Shown in pieces: positions 1-7,620 of a stretch of 64,000 bases of DNA (within the stretch, counting starts at the first letter, position 1; every line of letters begins with the position of its first letter). Source of the stretch: Minicystis rosea (lineage in GTDB: Bacteria > Myxococcota_A > Polyangia > Polyangiales > Polyangiaceae); NCBI GenBank assembly GCA_001931535.1, contig CP016211.1, forward strand, positions 14,771,501 to 14,835,500, read 5' to 3'. Under the pieces are notes generated by a model. That model was not told where the DNA came from, made no database searches, and was given only the letters and a program-made list of their open reading frames with translations. The position numbers and the translations under genes are program-made.

Positions 1-793
1 GCTGTCCCTGGTACTCGATGCCGTTGGTCGAGCCCATGTCCACGAGCCAATAGGCATCGCCCGCGTGCTCGATGAGGGCGTGTTGGCGCGAGACGCCGGG
101 ATCGTCGATGGCGAGATCGCTCGACAGGCCACCGCGCCCGACCACGAAGCGATCCTTCGTGACTTCGTAGGAGATGCCGCCGACGAGCACGAGGAGCTTC
201 GGCCGGGCGGCCGCGGAGGACGGGTGGGTGGGCAGGCGCCGCGAGGAGGGCGGCGCTTTGGGCAGGTAGGAGCGCTGCAGGGTCGGCGTGTTGCGCTCGC
301 GCGGCGGCGGAGGCGCGTCGCGGACGGTCACGTCGCGCGGCGCGATCGGCGTCGCCACCGGGCGGGCGCGCTGTTGCGCATAGACCTTCATGGCCTCGTT
401 GATCAGCCAATCGGTGGAGCAGCCCTCTTCGCGGGCGAGCGCTTCGAACGTCTCCCAAAGCGTGTTGTCGCAGGCGACGCTGTGCGTGCTCTGCCGGTGC
501 GGCAGGCTGATGGAGCTGTCCGTGTGCTCGCTCGTCCGCGCGCCGTAGAGCGCGTCGCGCACGGCGGCTTGATCGACGACGGCGTCGCGCAGCAGCGCGA
601 GGCAGCGAGCATCGGCGCACACCGCGAGGTGCCGGCCGACGGCGAGCGCTTCGGCCTCCGGCAGCTCGTGCGCCGCGTGCGCGGCGAGGCGCATCGGATC
701 GACGTGATCCGAAGACGGCGCGAGCGTCGCGAGCGGCGCATCGAAGAGCCGGTGTATCGCCAGGTCTCTCGGATCGGTCCCTCGTCCCACCAC
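1..793 (-). CDS. FHA-domain protein with a ribbon-helix-helix-like segment (partial, C-terminus beyond left edge)
   Basis: This gene reads leftwards and leaves the window at position 1; about 264 residues are visible. The C-terminal part is a forkhead-associated domain, a phosphothreonine-peptide reader: the stretches RFVVGRGGLSSDLAIDD, GVSRQHALIEH and LVDMGSTNGIEYQG carry the family's Gly-Arg, Ser-x-x-His and Asn-Gly signatures. Ahead of it lies a Pro/Arg-rich linker, and before that, at roughly residues 95-125, a segment (TLWETFEALAREEGCSTDWL, then INEAMKVYAQ) that resembles a CopG/Arc-type ribbon-helix-helix. The N-terminal 90 residues are helical and unassigned. I chose the GTG at 793 because GGAGG lies 7 nt upstream (801-805). 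The stop of the upstream partner is 20 nt away, so the two genes are probably co-transcribed. The FHA call is firm; the RHH call and any DNA-binding role are inference. Confidence 0.85.
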   Translation of the reverse strand, partial: MVGRGTDPRDLAIHRLFDAPLATLAPSSDHVDPMRLAAHAAHELPEAEALAVGRHLAVCADARCLALLRDAVVDQAAVRDALYGARTSEHTDSSISLPHRQSTHSVACDNTLWETFEALAREEGCSTDWLINEAMKVYAQQRARPVATPIAPRDVTVRDAPPPPRERNTPTLQRSYLPKAPPSSRRLPTHPSSAAARPKLLVLVGGISYEVTKDRFVVGRGGLSSDLAIDDPGVSRQHALIEHAGDAYWLVDMGSTNGIEYQGQ

Positions 794-813
794 GATCACG
801 CCTCCAGTGTGCC

Positions 814-1683
814 TCAGCGCGCGCCCACGTCCAGACGAAGCACGCGCCGGAACGCCGTCTCGAGCTCGGCCATCGTATCCAATCCCACTGCATCCGGTGC
901 AGCGAGCAATGTGAGCGAGAGCGCAGCGCCCTCGCGGTACATCTGTCGCCACGAGGCCATGGTGAGGCCCGGTAAGGAGAGGGCCGTACGCGTCGCCTCC
1001 AGCGCGGCGTGCTCGGTGGGATCGCCGGGCGAGAAGCGCCGGGCCACGAGGGCCACCGCGGCTTCGCGCGGCAGCACCTGCGCGAGCACGTCGTGGAAGT
1101 AGACCGCATAGCGGTAGACGCTGAGGTATTTGCGATCCGTCACCGACGCCGCGGCCCAGCCGAGCTTGGTCGACCAGGCCTGCGCGTCGAAGCGATCGTG
1201 CAGGAAATCGAGGAGCATCGCGTAGCCCACGGGATCCACGCCGTGCACCGCGGCGAGCGCGCGCGTCATGCGCAACGCGAGCGCGGGGTCGGCGGTGGCC
1301 GGCGCGGCCTCGTGATCGTGATCGCTCGGCTCGAGGCGCTCGCCGTCGCGGTGCACGCGGCGCACGGCGTTGCGACCGAGGTAGAGGTAAGGCCACGACC
1401 CGAGCCAGAGGCGCGCGTCGCGGGGCGCGCGGCCATAAGACAAACTGATATCATCCGGATCCCAGGCGGGATCGAGGAAGGCCACGAGCGCGTCGCGGGC
1501 GACGTCCGGCCCATAGCTGCGGAAGCGCAGGCCGAGGAGGCGCTGCACGTCGCACGGCATGGTGAGCAGCGTGCGCCGGTTCGGAAGCGACGGATCGGCG
1601 AGGAGGCGGCAGACGCGATCCTCCCCGTCGTACGCAGAGCATCCTGCGCAGCACGGAGGCAGACCGACGGCCGCGGAGGGCAT
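814..1683 (-). CDS. Uncharacterised protein upstream of the FHA gene
   Basis: The product has 289 residues and no signal peptide or membrane segment. An N-terminal cluster of four Cys (CCAGC and a later Cys) is followed by a mixed region rich in Arg, Trp and Tyr, with helices in the C-terminal half. I recognise no family. A degenerate sigma-factor-like helical bundle is imaginable but not supported by a motif. It is followed at 20 nt by the FHA gene on the same strand, which suggests a two-gene unit. A second possible start is the ATG at about 1560 (MPCDVQRLLGL); if that is used, the Cys-containing N-terminus is not translated. The ORF keeps the strong third-position GC bias of its neighbours, which is the main reason to accept it. 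Confidence 0.6.
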   Translation of the reverse strand: MPSAAVGLPPCCAGCSAYDGEDRVCRLLADPSLPNRRTLLTMPCDVQRLLGLRFRSYGPDVARDALVAFLDPAWDPDDISLSYGRAPRDARLWLGSWPYLYLGRNAVRRVHRDGERLEPSDHDHEAAPATADPALALRMTRALAAVHGVDPVGYAMLLDFLHDRFDAQAWSTKLGWAAASVTDRKYLSVYRYAVYFHDVLAQVLPREAAVALVARRFSPGDPTEHAALEATRTALSLPGLTMASWRQMYREGAALSLTLLAAPDAVGLDTMAELETAFRRVLRLDVGAR

Positions 1684-1832
1684 GGGCCCGCGAGCCTACC
1701 ATGTGCCGAGAGCGCCGCGAGCCGGGGCCGTCCGTCACGCGAAGATGCCGCGAACTGGCGCGCGGCCACCGGTCTCGATACGCTCCCGGGTCGCGCGTCG
1801 CGTCGACCGCGTCTTTGCCGGAGATGCTTTTC

Positions 1833-3443
1833 GTGAACGTTGCAGCACCCCGTCTCGCCGTCGCCTCGCTGTTCGCGCTCGCGCTCGGCACCTTCGGCGC
1901 GCCCGCCCACGCGGTCACCGACAACTTCTGCAAGCTCGACAGCACCTCGGGCTTCTCGCTCAACGGGAACGCGTATCGCCCGATCGGCGCGGACTATTTC
2001 CGGCTGGCCCAGAACGTCCTCACCAACCAGCGCGGGAGCGCCTTCGTCAGCGCCCCGTTCCCGTTCCCGGCCGGCACGTCGTTTCATGCCTTCTTCCGCT
2101 TTCGCAGCGGACCGAGCAGCGGCGGCGCGGACGGCCTCGTGTTCGTGATCCAGAGCAACAACAACAATGCTCTCGGCGCCAACGGTGGTGATCTCGGCTA
2201 CGGCGGCATCGGTCAGAGCGTCGGCATCGAGTTCGATACGTATCAAAATGGCTGGGATCCGAGCGCCAACCACGTGGCGCTGCTCTTCGACGGCGACACC
2301 CACAACCACGTTGCCAGCGCCGCGCCGCCCTTCACCATCGCCGGCAATCAAACCACGTATGCGTGGATCGATTATGACGGTGTGGCCAAGCAGATTCAGG
2401 TCTTCGTCGCGCAGAGCGCGACCAAGCCGGCCATGCCGGTGCTCTCCGCCGCGGCCGACATCAAAGCGCACCTCGGCACGCAGGCCTGGGTCGGCTTCAC
2501 CGGATCGACGGGCGGCACGACCAACAGTCAGGATGTCTACGAGCTCGAGTTCAGCACCGACGGCTACCCGTGTTGCACCTCGGCGCCGAGCGGCGCCTGC
2601 GGAGCGCCGCAGCCCGTGTGCGGCGGCGGTGGCCTCTGCGTGCAGTGCGGGAGCAACACCGATTGCAGCGCGCCCACGCCCAAGTGCGACACGGCCACGT
2701 CGACCTGTGTCGCCTGTCTCGCGTCCACCGATTGCAGCGCGCCCACGCCGGTGTGCAATCCCGCGACGCATGCGTGCGTGGGGTGTTTGAGCTCCACCGA
2801 CTGCGGTGGCACCACGCCGGTGTGCGCGACGATGGGCGCGAGCCAAGGCTCGTGTGTGCAATGCGAGTCCAACGCGGATTGCACGAAGGCCGCGCCCGTG
2901 TGCGATCCGGCCACGAACCAATGCGGCTGCGTCACCGACACCGACTGCGCCGCAGGCGAGGTCTGCGACAAGATCGGATCGCCCACGGGCCAGTGCCTCA
3001 CGGGCTGTCACGTCATCGGCGGCGTCGATAGCTGCAGCGCGGGATCGCAATGCAGCAAGCAGGACGGCACCGTGGGCACCTGCCAGACCGTGAGCACGAG
3101 CAGCTCGTCCAGCGCGACGGGATCGGGCGGCGGCGCGACGGGATCCGGCGGCGCGACGACGGGATCGGGCGGCGCCGGGGGCACGAGCCCGACCGGGACC
3201 GGCGGCGCGACGACGGGATCGGCATCGAGCGGATCGGTCGCCTCCAGCAGCGGCGCGGCCGGTGGCGCGGGCGGCGCCGGTGGCAGCGCGGCGCAGGGCG
3301 GCAGCGGGAACGAAGACATCATCGCGATCGGCGGCGGTTGCTGGTGCGGTGTCGGCGGCAGTGGTGAGATCGATCCCAAGGCCGTCGCGGGCGCGGCGCT
3401 GCTCGCAGCCGCGATCGCGGGCCGTCGCCGTCGCCGGGCCTGA
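1833..3443 (+). CDS. Secreted L-type lectin-domain protein with Cys repeats and a MYXO-CTERM-like tail
   Basis: The protein (about 536 residues) begins with a Sec signal peptide ending APAHA. Next comes an L-type (legume-like) lectin domain of about 220 residues; GGADGLVFVIQSNNN and GQSVGIEFDTYQNG are the typical beta-sandwich and metal-loop strands of bacterial members. A row of Cys-rich units of about 30 residues follows (STDCSAPTPVC-type, five or six copies). Then comes a Ser/Thr/Gly linker, and finally a Cys, a short hydrophobic helix and GRRRRRA, the sorting tail typical of myxobacterial surface proteins. A surface or released carbohydrate-binding role is inferred. I prefer the GTG at 1833, where GGAG lies 9 nt upstream; the ATG at 1824 has no spacing to that site. 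Confidence 0.85.
   Translation: MNVAAPRLAVASLFALALGTFGAPAHAVTDNFCKLDSTSGFSLNGNAYRPIGADYFRLAQNVLTNQRGSAFVSAPFPFPAGTSFHAFFRFRSGPSSGGADGLVFVIQSNNNNALGANGGDLGYGGIGQSVGIEFDTYQNGWDPSANHVALLFDGDTHNHVASAAPPFTIAGNQTTYAWIDYDGVAKQIQVFVAQSATKPAMPVLSAAADIKAHLGTQAWVGFTGSTGGTTNSQDVYELEFSTDGYPCCTSAPSGACGAPQPVCGGGGLCVQCGSNTDCSAPTPKCDTATSTCVACLASTDCSAPTPVCNPATHACVGCLSSTDCGGTTPVCATMGASQGSCVQCESNADCTKAAPVCDPATNQCGCVTDTDCAAGEVCDKIGSPTGQCLTGCHVIGGVDSCSAGSQCSKQDGTVGTCQTVSTSSSSSATGSGGGATGSGGATTGSGGAGGTSPTGTGGATTGSASSGSVASSSGAAGGAGGAGGSAAQGGSGNEDIIAIGGGCWCGVGGSGEIDPKAVAGAALLAAAIAGRRRRRA
3117..3230 (+). repeat. Imperfect GC-rich tandem repeat coding for a Gly/Ser/Thr linker
   Basis: Short units around 'cgacgggatc' followed by 'ggcggcg' recur about five times inside the lectin gene. 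They encode the flexible ATGSGGG-type linker between the Cys-rich region and the C-terminal sorting tail. Slippage-driven length variation between strains would be expected. Confidence 0.6.
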
Positions 3444-3498
3444 CCGCGCGGCGCCGATCGTTGCCGATCTCACGGCATGGATCGCGCCGAGTCCCCGC

Positions 3499-3504
3499 TA
3501 TAAT
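3499..3504 (+). promoter_or_regulatory. Candidate -10 element of the DUF2330 gene
   Basis: A perfect TATAAT stands out in the otherwise GC-rich gap, 46 nt before the ATG at 3550. No good -35 hexamer is found at the usual 16-18 nt spacing, so the call rests on the -10 match and its position alone. Confidence 0.4.
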
Positions 3505-3549
3505 CACGCCTCGTGATGGGTTAGGCTGGCCTCCGTTTCTGGAGGTCTC

Positions 3550-4905
3550 ATGCGCTTCGTTTCGCTCGTCCTCGCCGGCTCGCTCCTCGCCCTCACGGCC
3601 GCCACCGCGCGCGACGCCGCGGCGTGCGGCGGGTGCTTCCACGCACCGATGGAGAGCACCCAGGTGGCCTCTCACCGGATGGTGCTTTCGATCTCGAAGA
3701 CGCAGTCGACGCTCTGGGATCAGATTCAATACAGCGGCGATCCGACGAGCTTCGCCTGGGTGCTCCCCGTCAAAGGCACGGTGTCGATCGGCCTCTCGTC
3801 CGATGCCATGTTCGCCCAGCTCGATTCGCTCACGCGGGTCACCGTCACCGCGCCCACCACATGCGCTTGCTCGAATGGATCGAGCTCGGCATCGGCCTCG
3901 AGCGGAGGCTCGTTCGACGCGGGCGTGACAATCATCGCGCAGCAGGTCGTGGGCCCGTACGAGACGGCGCAGCTCTCGTCGCAGGATCCGGCCGCGCTCA
4001 CCAATTGGCTGACCTCGCACGGGTACGTCATTCCGGCCGCCGATCAGCCGACGATCGCGGCGTACGTGTCGCAGGGCTTCGACTTCCTCGCGCTCAAGCT
4101 GCAGCCGGGCGCGGGCATCGATGCCATGAAGCCGGTGCGGGTGACGTCGCCCGGGGCCTCGCCTCTGTTGCCGTTGCGCATGGTGGCGGCGGGCGTCGGC
4201 GCCAAGGTGCCGATTACGCTCTTCGTGCTCGGCGAGGGCCGATACGAGCCCTCCAATTACCCCTTCTTCACCATTTCGCAGGACGGGCTCGTCTGGGATT
4301 TCGCGACCAACTCGAGCAACTACAAGGACCTTCGCCAGCAAGGCTTCGATGGAACGCAGGGGCGCGCTTGGTTGATCGAAGCGGCGGGCCCGGTCTCCGC
4401 GCAGAGCATCACGACGCCGCTCCTGGGCGCGGCGATGTTCGATCCGAAGAACAGCGGCTACGGCGATGAGATGGGCGTGGGCGCCGAGGCCGAGGCGCAG
4501 GCCGACACCAACACGCTGCTCGAAGGCATCGAGCCCACCGCGTTGTGGCTGACCCGCGTCTATGCGGAGCTCCCGCGCGCGGCGCTCGACAAGGATCTCA
4601 CGCTCGGCGCGGCCTCCGGGCAGACGCCGGTGTCCGGCTCGCTGTTCGCGAAGAAGTTCGTCAACGCCCCCGCGTGCCCCTGCGATACCTCCAGCTCGAG
4701 CAGCTCCGTCGGAGCGGGCGGCGCGGGCGGCAGCGGCGGCGCCGGTGGCAAAGGCGGTGAGGGCGGCACGGGCGGCGGCAACGGCAACGGCAGCAGCTCG
4801 GGCTGCGCCGTCGGTGGAACGACGGAGACCTCGTCCGCGCTCGGCGGCCTCGGTTTGGCGCTCGCGCTGGCCGCGGTGCGCCGCCGCCGCGCGCGTCGCT
4901 CCTGA
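3550..4905 (+). CDS. DUF2330 family secreted protein with a MYXO-CTERM-like tail
   Basis: The protein has 451 residues. A Sec signal peptide is followed directly by AACGGCFHAP, the Cys-rich opening typical of DUF2330 proteins. The body (MVLSISKTQSTLWDQIQYSG, then FAWVLPVKG) follows the same family. The C-terminal part has a Ser-rich stretch, a Gly-rich linker, SGCAVGG, a hydrophobic helix and RRRRARRS, a myxobacterial C-terminal sorting signal. The ATG has a clear GGAGG 5 nt upstream (3540-3544). The biochemical role of DUF2330 is unknown; extracellular or outer-surface location is inferred from the signals. It follows the lectin gene by about 100 nt but has its own candidate promoter. Confidence 0.88.
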   Translation: MRFVSLVLAGSLLALTAATARDAAACGGCFHAPMESTQVASHRMVLSISKTQSTLWDQIQYSGDPTSFAWVLPVKGTVSIGLSSDAMFAQLDSLTRVTVTAPTTCACSNGSSSASASSGGSFDAGVTIIAQQVVGPYETAQLSSQDPAALTNWLTSHGYVIPAADQPTIAAYVSQGFDFLALKLQPGAGIDAMKPVRVTSPGASPLLPLRMVAAGVGAKVPITLFVLGEGRYEPSNYPFFTISQDGLVWDFATNSSNYKDLRQQGFDGTQGRAWLIEAAGPVSAQSITTPLLGAAMFDPKNSGYGDEMGVGAEAEAQADTNTLLEGIEPTALWLTRVYAELPRAALDKDLTLGAASGQTPVSGSLFAKKFVNAPACPCDTSSSSSSVGAGGAGGSGGAGGKGGEGGTGGGNGNGSSSGCAVGGTTETSSALGGLGLALALAAVRRRRARRS

Positions 4906-5231
4906 TATCGGGGCGCGACTTCAAAGCTCACGAGATGTTTGTGCGCCGGTCGCCGGCGCGCGGCCGGCGCTGCCCTTCATCGACGATGAGAGTGTGGCCG
5001 CGAGGGAGATGCGGAATCGGAGGATGAGAGTCTCCGATGACGTGCTCTCTCGTGAGCTCTTGTGTCGCTGCACATCCGTAGGCCGCGTGCCTCGGGAGAG
5101 ATGCAATGGGCGAAGCAATGGAGTCAGGGCGATGACCGTGACGGAACGGCGCTGGGCACGAGCTGCGGAATCACGCTGCCGGATACGCGAGATGCTATGA
5201 GCGGCGCGACGGTGTGGATATCCTCGCCCGC
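4906..5231. other. Intergenic region without a supported gene
   Basis: About 325 nt separate the DUF2330 and MBL genes. Small ORFs occur on both strands, but none has a ribosome binding site and recognisable protein character together. No strong stem-loop was found. It presumably holds the terminator of the upstream gene and the promoter of the downstream one. Confidence 0.5.
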
Positions 5232-6062
5232 GTGCGTATCCACCACCTGTCTTGTCCCACGCTGTGTCCGGCGGGCGCTGCCCTCGTGAACGAGGATGGC
5301 CGGCTCTTCGCGCGCGGGCGCATGGTCTGTCATTGTCTGCTGATCGAGACCCGTGACGGGCTCGTGCTGGTCGACACCGGCATCGGCACGGAGGACATGG
5401 CCGATCCCGAAGGCCGCCTGGGCTCGGTGTTCACGTTCGTCACCGGGCCGAGCCGCCGAGTCGAGGACACCGCGCTCCATCAAGTGAAGGCGCTCGGCTA
5501 CTCGCCCGACGACGTGCGCCACATCCTGCCCACGCACCTCGATCTCGATCACGCCGGCGGCCTGCCCGATTTCCCCCGCGCGGAGGTGCACATCTTCGCG
5601 CCCGAGCACGACGCGGCCATGCGACCGCGCACCCGACAGGAGTCGATGCGCTATCGGCAAGTCCACTTCCGCCATGGCCCGCGTTGGAAGACCTACGAGA
5701 TGGGCGGCGATCGCTGGCATGGTTTCGAGAGCGTGCGCGCCATCGATGGATCGGCCGAGGTGCTCATCGTCCCTCTTCAAGGGCACACGCGCGGTCATGC
5801 AGGGATCGCGGTGCGCACCGAGTCCGGTTGGTTGCTCCACGCCGGCGACGCGTACTTCCACCATCGCGAGATGGCCGCGCAGCCCACGTGCCCGCCCGGG
5901 CTTCGCGCCTTCCAGCGCCTCGTGGCCATGGATGACGGCCTCCGCCGCAAGAACCAGACACGGCTCCGCGAGCTCGCCCACCGGGAGAAGTCGGTGACGA
6001 TCTTCTCGGCGCACTGCCCCGTCGAATTCGACACCATCGGCGCGCGCACGGCAGAAGCGTAG
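5232..6062 (+). CDS. MBL-fold metallo-hydrolase (lactonase-like)
   Basis: The metallo-beta-lactamase fold is clear. The first strands (IHHLSCPTLCPAG, then LVDTGIG) match the N-acyl homoserine lactonase-like branch. The metal motif THLDLDHAGG occupies the position of HxHxDH, with Asp instead of the second His. Later metal ligands are the His in GHTRGHAG and the Asp in LLHAGDAYFHH, with a final His in FSAHCP. Substrates cannot be read from the sequence; lactones or other esters are typical for the branch. The start is uncertain: GTG 5232 gives the family-like beginning VRIHHLSC, while GTG 5214 would add six residues. Neither has a strong ribosome binding site. The gene stands alone, convergent with the small gene at 6068. 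Confidence 0.85.
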   Translation: MRIHHLSCPTLCPAGAALVNEDGRLFARGRMVCHCLLIETRDGLVLVDTGIGTEDMADPEGRLGSVFTFVTGPSRRVEDTALHQVKALGYSPDDVRHILPTHLDLDHAGGLPDFPRAEVHIFAPEHDAAMRPRTRQESMRYRQVHFRHGPRWKTYEMGGDRWHGFESVRAIDGSAEVLIVPLQGHTRGHAGIAVRTESGWLLHAGDAYFHHREMAAQPTCPPGLRAFQRLVAMDDGLRRKNQTRLRELAHREKSVTIFSAHCPVEFDTIGARTAEA

Positions 6063-6067
6063 TCAAT

Positions 6068-6226
6068 TCAGCAGACGGGCCCGGTCGCCGACGTGAGCGC
6101 GCCTTCATTGTTGAGAATGGCGGCCTTCAAGTCCTCTGCGGTGAGCGTGCCCGTCTCTTTGTATTTCGTCCACAGATCGGAGCCGATCTTGATCGAGAAC
6201 ACGTCGGGTATGGCCGGCTCGGCCAT
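6068..6226 (-). CDS. Small 52-residue protein of unknown function
   Basis: A short ORF runs from an ATG at 6224-6226 to a TGA at 6068-6070. The product starts MAEPAIPDVFSIKIGSDLW and ends TSATGPVC, with a single Cys as the last residue. The middle is amphipathic and helical. Codon third positions are strongly G/C as in neighbouring genes, and no other gene occupies the space, so it is probably real. The ribosome binding site is weak. Size, hydrophilic leader-like first part and a Ser/Thr/Gly/Cys end recall a ribosomally made peptide precursor, but no modifying enzyme is adjacent, so that idea is only a possibility. Confidence 0.45.
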   Translation of the reverse strand: MAEPAIPDVFSIKIGSDLWTKYKETGTLTAEDLKAAILNNEGALTSATGPVC

Positions 6227-6366
6227 GAGGTGACTGTCTCGCAAACGAGGTGCGTTGGGCCGATTGTGATTGAGGCCCGCCCCGGGCGGCGCCGCGACGC
6301 GCGATGACGGCTTGCACGCGGTCGAACCCCGGCGGCACGAGCCGCCGAACGGCGTACGCTCATGGC

Positions 6367-7434
6367 ATGCTCCGCGCGTTCCTCAACCGGGCTGCCGCGC
6401 ACGTCGACGTCGCCGTCGGCGCGGCCATCTTCCACCGCAGCGCGGCCTCGCGGGCGCGCTCGCGCACCGAGTCGCTCGGGCACGAAGCGCGGATGCGCGC
6501 GCTCGAAGAGATCGTCGCGCTCTACGATCGGGCCGAGCACTACGAGCACGGCACAACCTTCTTTCCCGCGCCGGACGCGATCTCGCCCGAGCCCGTGTCC
6601 GTGCGCCGGCTCCGCGACGGCGAGGTCGTCGACTGGACGTGGCCAAGCGCGTTCTCGCCATGGTGCGCCGAGGTGGCCGATCGCTACCAAGGGCCTTCGG
6701 CCAATCGCCGTGCGGCGGCGCGCCTCTTCCTGCACGCGGGGAAGCCGCGGCCGGCCGTGGTGCTGCTCCATGGTTATCGCGCGGGTCAGTTCGCCGTCGA
6801 AGAGCGGGCTTGGCCGGTGAGCTGGTTGTTCCACCGCGGCCTCGACGTGGCCCTCGCGGTGCTGCCGTTTCACGGCGTGCGCGCGCACCGCCGCGGGCCG
6901 CCGCTGTTTCCGGGGTCGGATCCGCGGATCACGAACGAGGGGTTTCGCCAAGCCGTGCTCGACGTGCGCGCGCTCGTCCATCACCTGCTCGCGCGCGGCG
7001 CACCGGCGGTGGGCGCGATGGGCATGAGCCTCGGCGGCTACACGACGTCGCTCGTGGCGACCATCGAGGATCGCTTGAGCTTCGCGGTGCCGATGATCCC
7101 GCTCGCGTCGATCGCCGACGTGGCCGAGCGCCTCGGTCGCTTCGTGGGCAGCACGGAGGAGCAGGCGATTCAACGGCGCGCACTGGACCGCGCCCACCGC
7201 GCGGTGAGCCCCCTCGCGCGAGCCTCCCGCCTCTCGCCCGATCGCGTGCTCGTGCTCGCGGCCGAAGCCGATCGCATCACGCCGATGGCGCATGCCGAGC
7301 GGCTCGCCGCGCACTTCGGCGCGCCTCTGTCGACCTTCCCCGGTGGTCATCTCCTGCAGATCGGGCGCGCGCAGGCCTTCCGCGAAGTGGGCCGCATGCT
7401 CGGTCGCCTCGGTCTCCTCGACGCGCGCACGTGA
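6367..7434 (+). CDS. Alpha/beta hydrolase family protein
   Basis: The product has about 355 residues. The alpha/beta-hydrolase core is visible: the strand and oxyanion region PAVVLLHGYRAG, the nucleophile elbow GMSLGG, the acid region VLVLAAEADRITP and the catalytic His in PGGHLLQIGRA. An N-terminal helical region of about 130 residues precedes the core, as in ABHD18-like or dienelactone hydrolase-like members. No signal peptide is seen, so it is likely cytosolic. The ATG at 6367 (MLRAFLNRAAAHVDV) was preferred to the one at 6304, whose extra 21 residues look unrelated; neither has a clear ribosome binding site. Substrate unknown. Confidence 0.75.
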   Translation: MLRAFLNRAAAHVDVAVGAAIFHRSAASRARSRTESLGHEARMRALEEIVALYDRAEHYEHGTTFFPAPDAISPEPVSVRRLRDGEVVDWTWPSAFSPWCAEVADRYQGPSANRRAAARLFLHAGKPRPAVVLLHGYRAGQFAVEERAWPVSWLFHRGLDVALAVLPFHGVRAHRRGPPLFPGSDPRITNEGFRQAVLDVRALVHHLLARGAPAVGAMGMSLGGYTTSLVATIEDRLSFAVPMIPLASIADVAERLGRFVGSTEEQAIQRRALDRAHRAVSPLARASRLSPDRVLVLAAEADRITPMAHAERLAAHFGAPLSTFPGGHLLQIGRAQAFREVGRMLGRLGLLDART

Positions 7435-7569
7435 GCGACGAAATCGTTTGAGCTCCAACGATCTTTCTGGATGACACGCGGACCGGCTTCGGAGCGTGGT
7501 GAGAATCGCGCGGGATCCGCGCGGTGTTCGCCCGATTCCGAGGCGACCCCGTGTTTCGAGCGCGTCGCG

Positions 7570-7593
7570 GGCAGAATTTCTGGCAGAACTTCC
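7570..7593 (+). promoter_or_regulatory. Tandem 12-nt direct repeat upstream of kup
   Basis: GGCAGAATTTCT is followed immediately by GGCAGAACTTCC (10 of 12 identical), ending 27 nt before the kup ATG. The junction also forms the small palindrome TTCTG-g-CAGAA (7578-7588). Placement and symmetry suggest a regulator site; the regulator is unknown. Confidence 0.35.
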
Positions 7594-7620
7594 GGCCCTC
7601 GGCTCTAGCATGGGCGCCCC

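Noticed and set aside
814..1683. Assignment of the gene upstream of FHA as a sigma factor
   Set aside because: No sigma region 2 or 4 motif can be recognised; it is left unassigned.
3117..3230. Possible CRISPR-like or regulatory repeat array
   Set aside because: The short GC-rich units lie in frame in the lectin gene and encode a Gly/Ser linker; spacing is irregular and there are no spacers.
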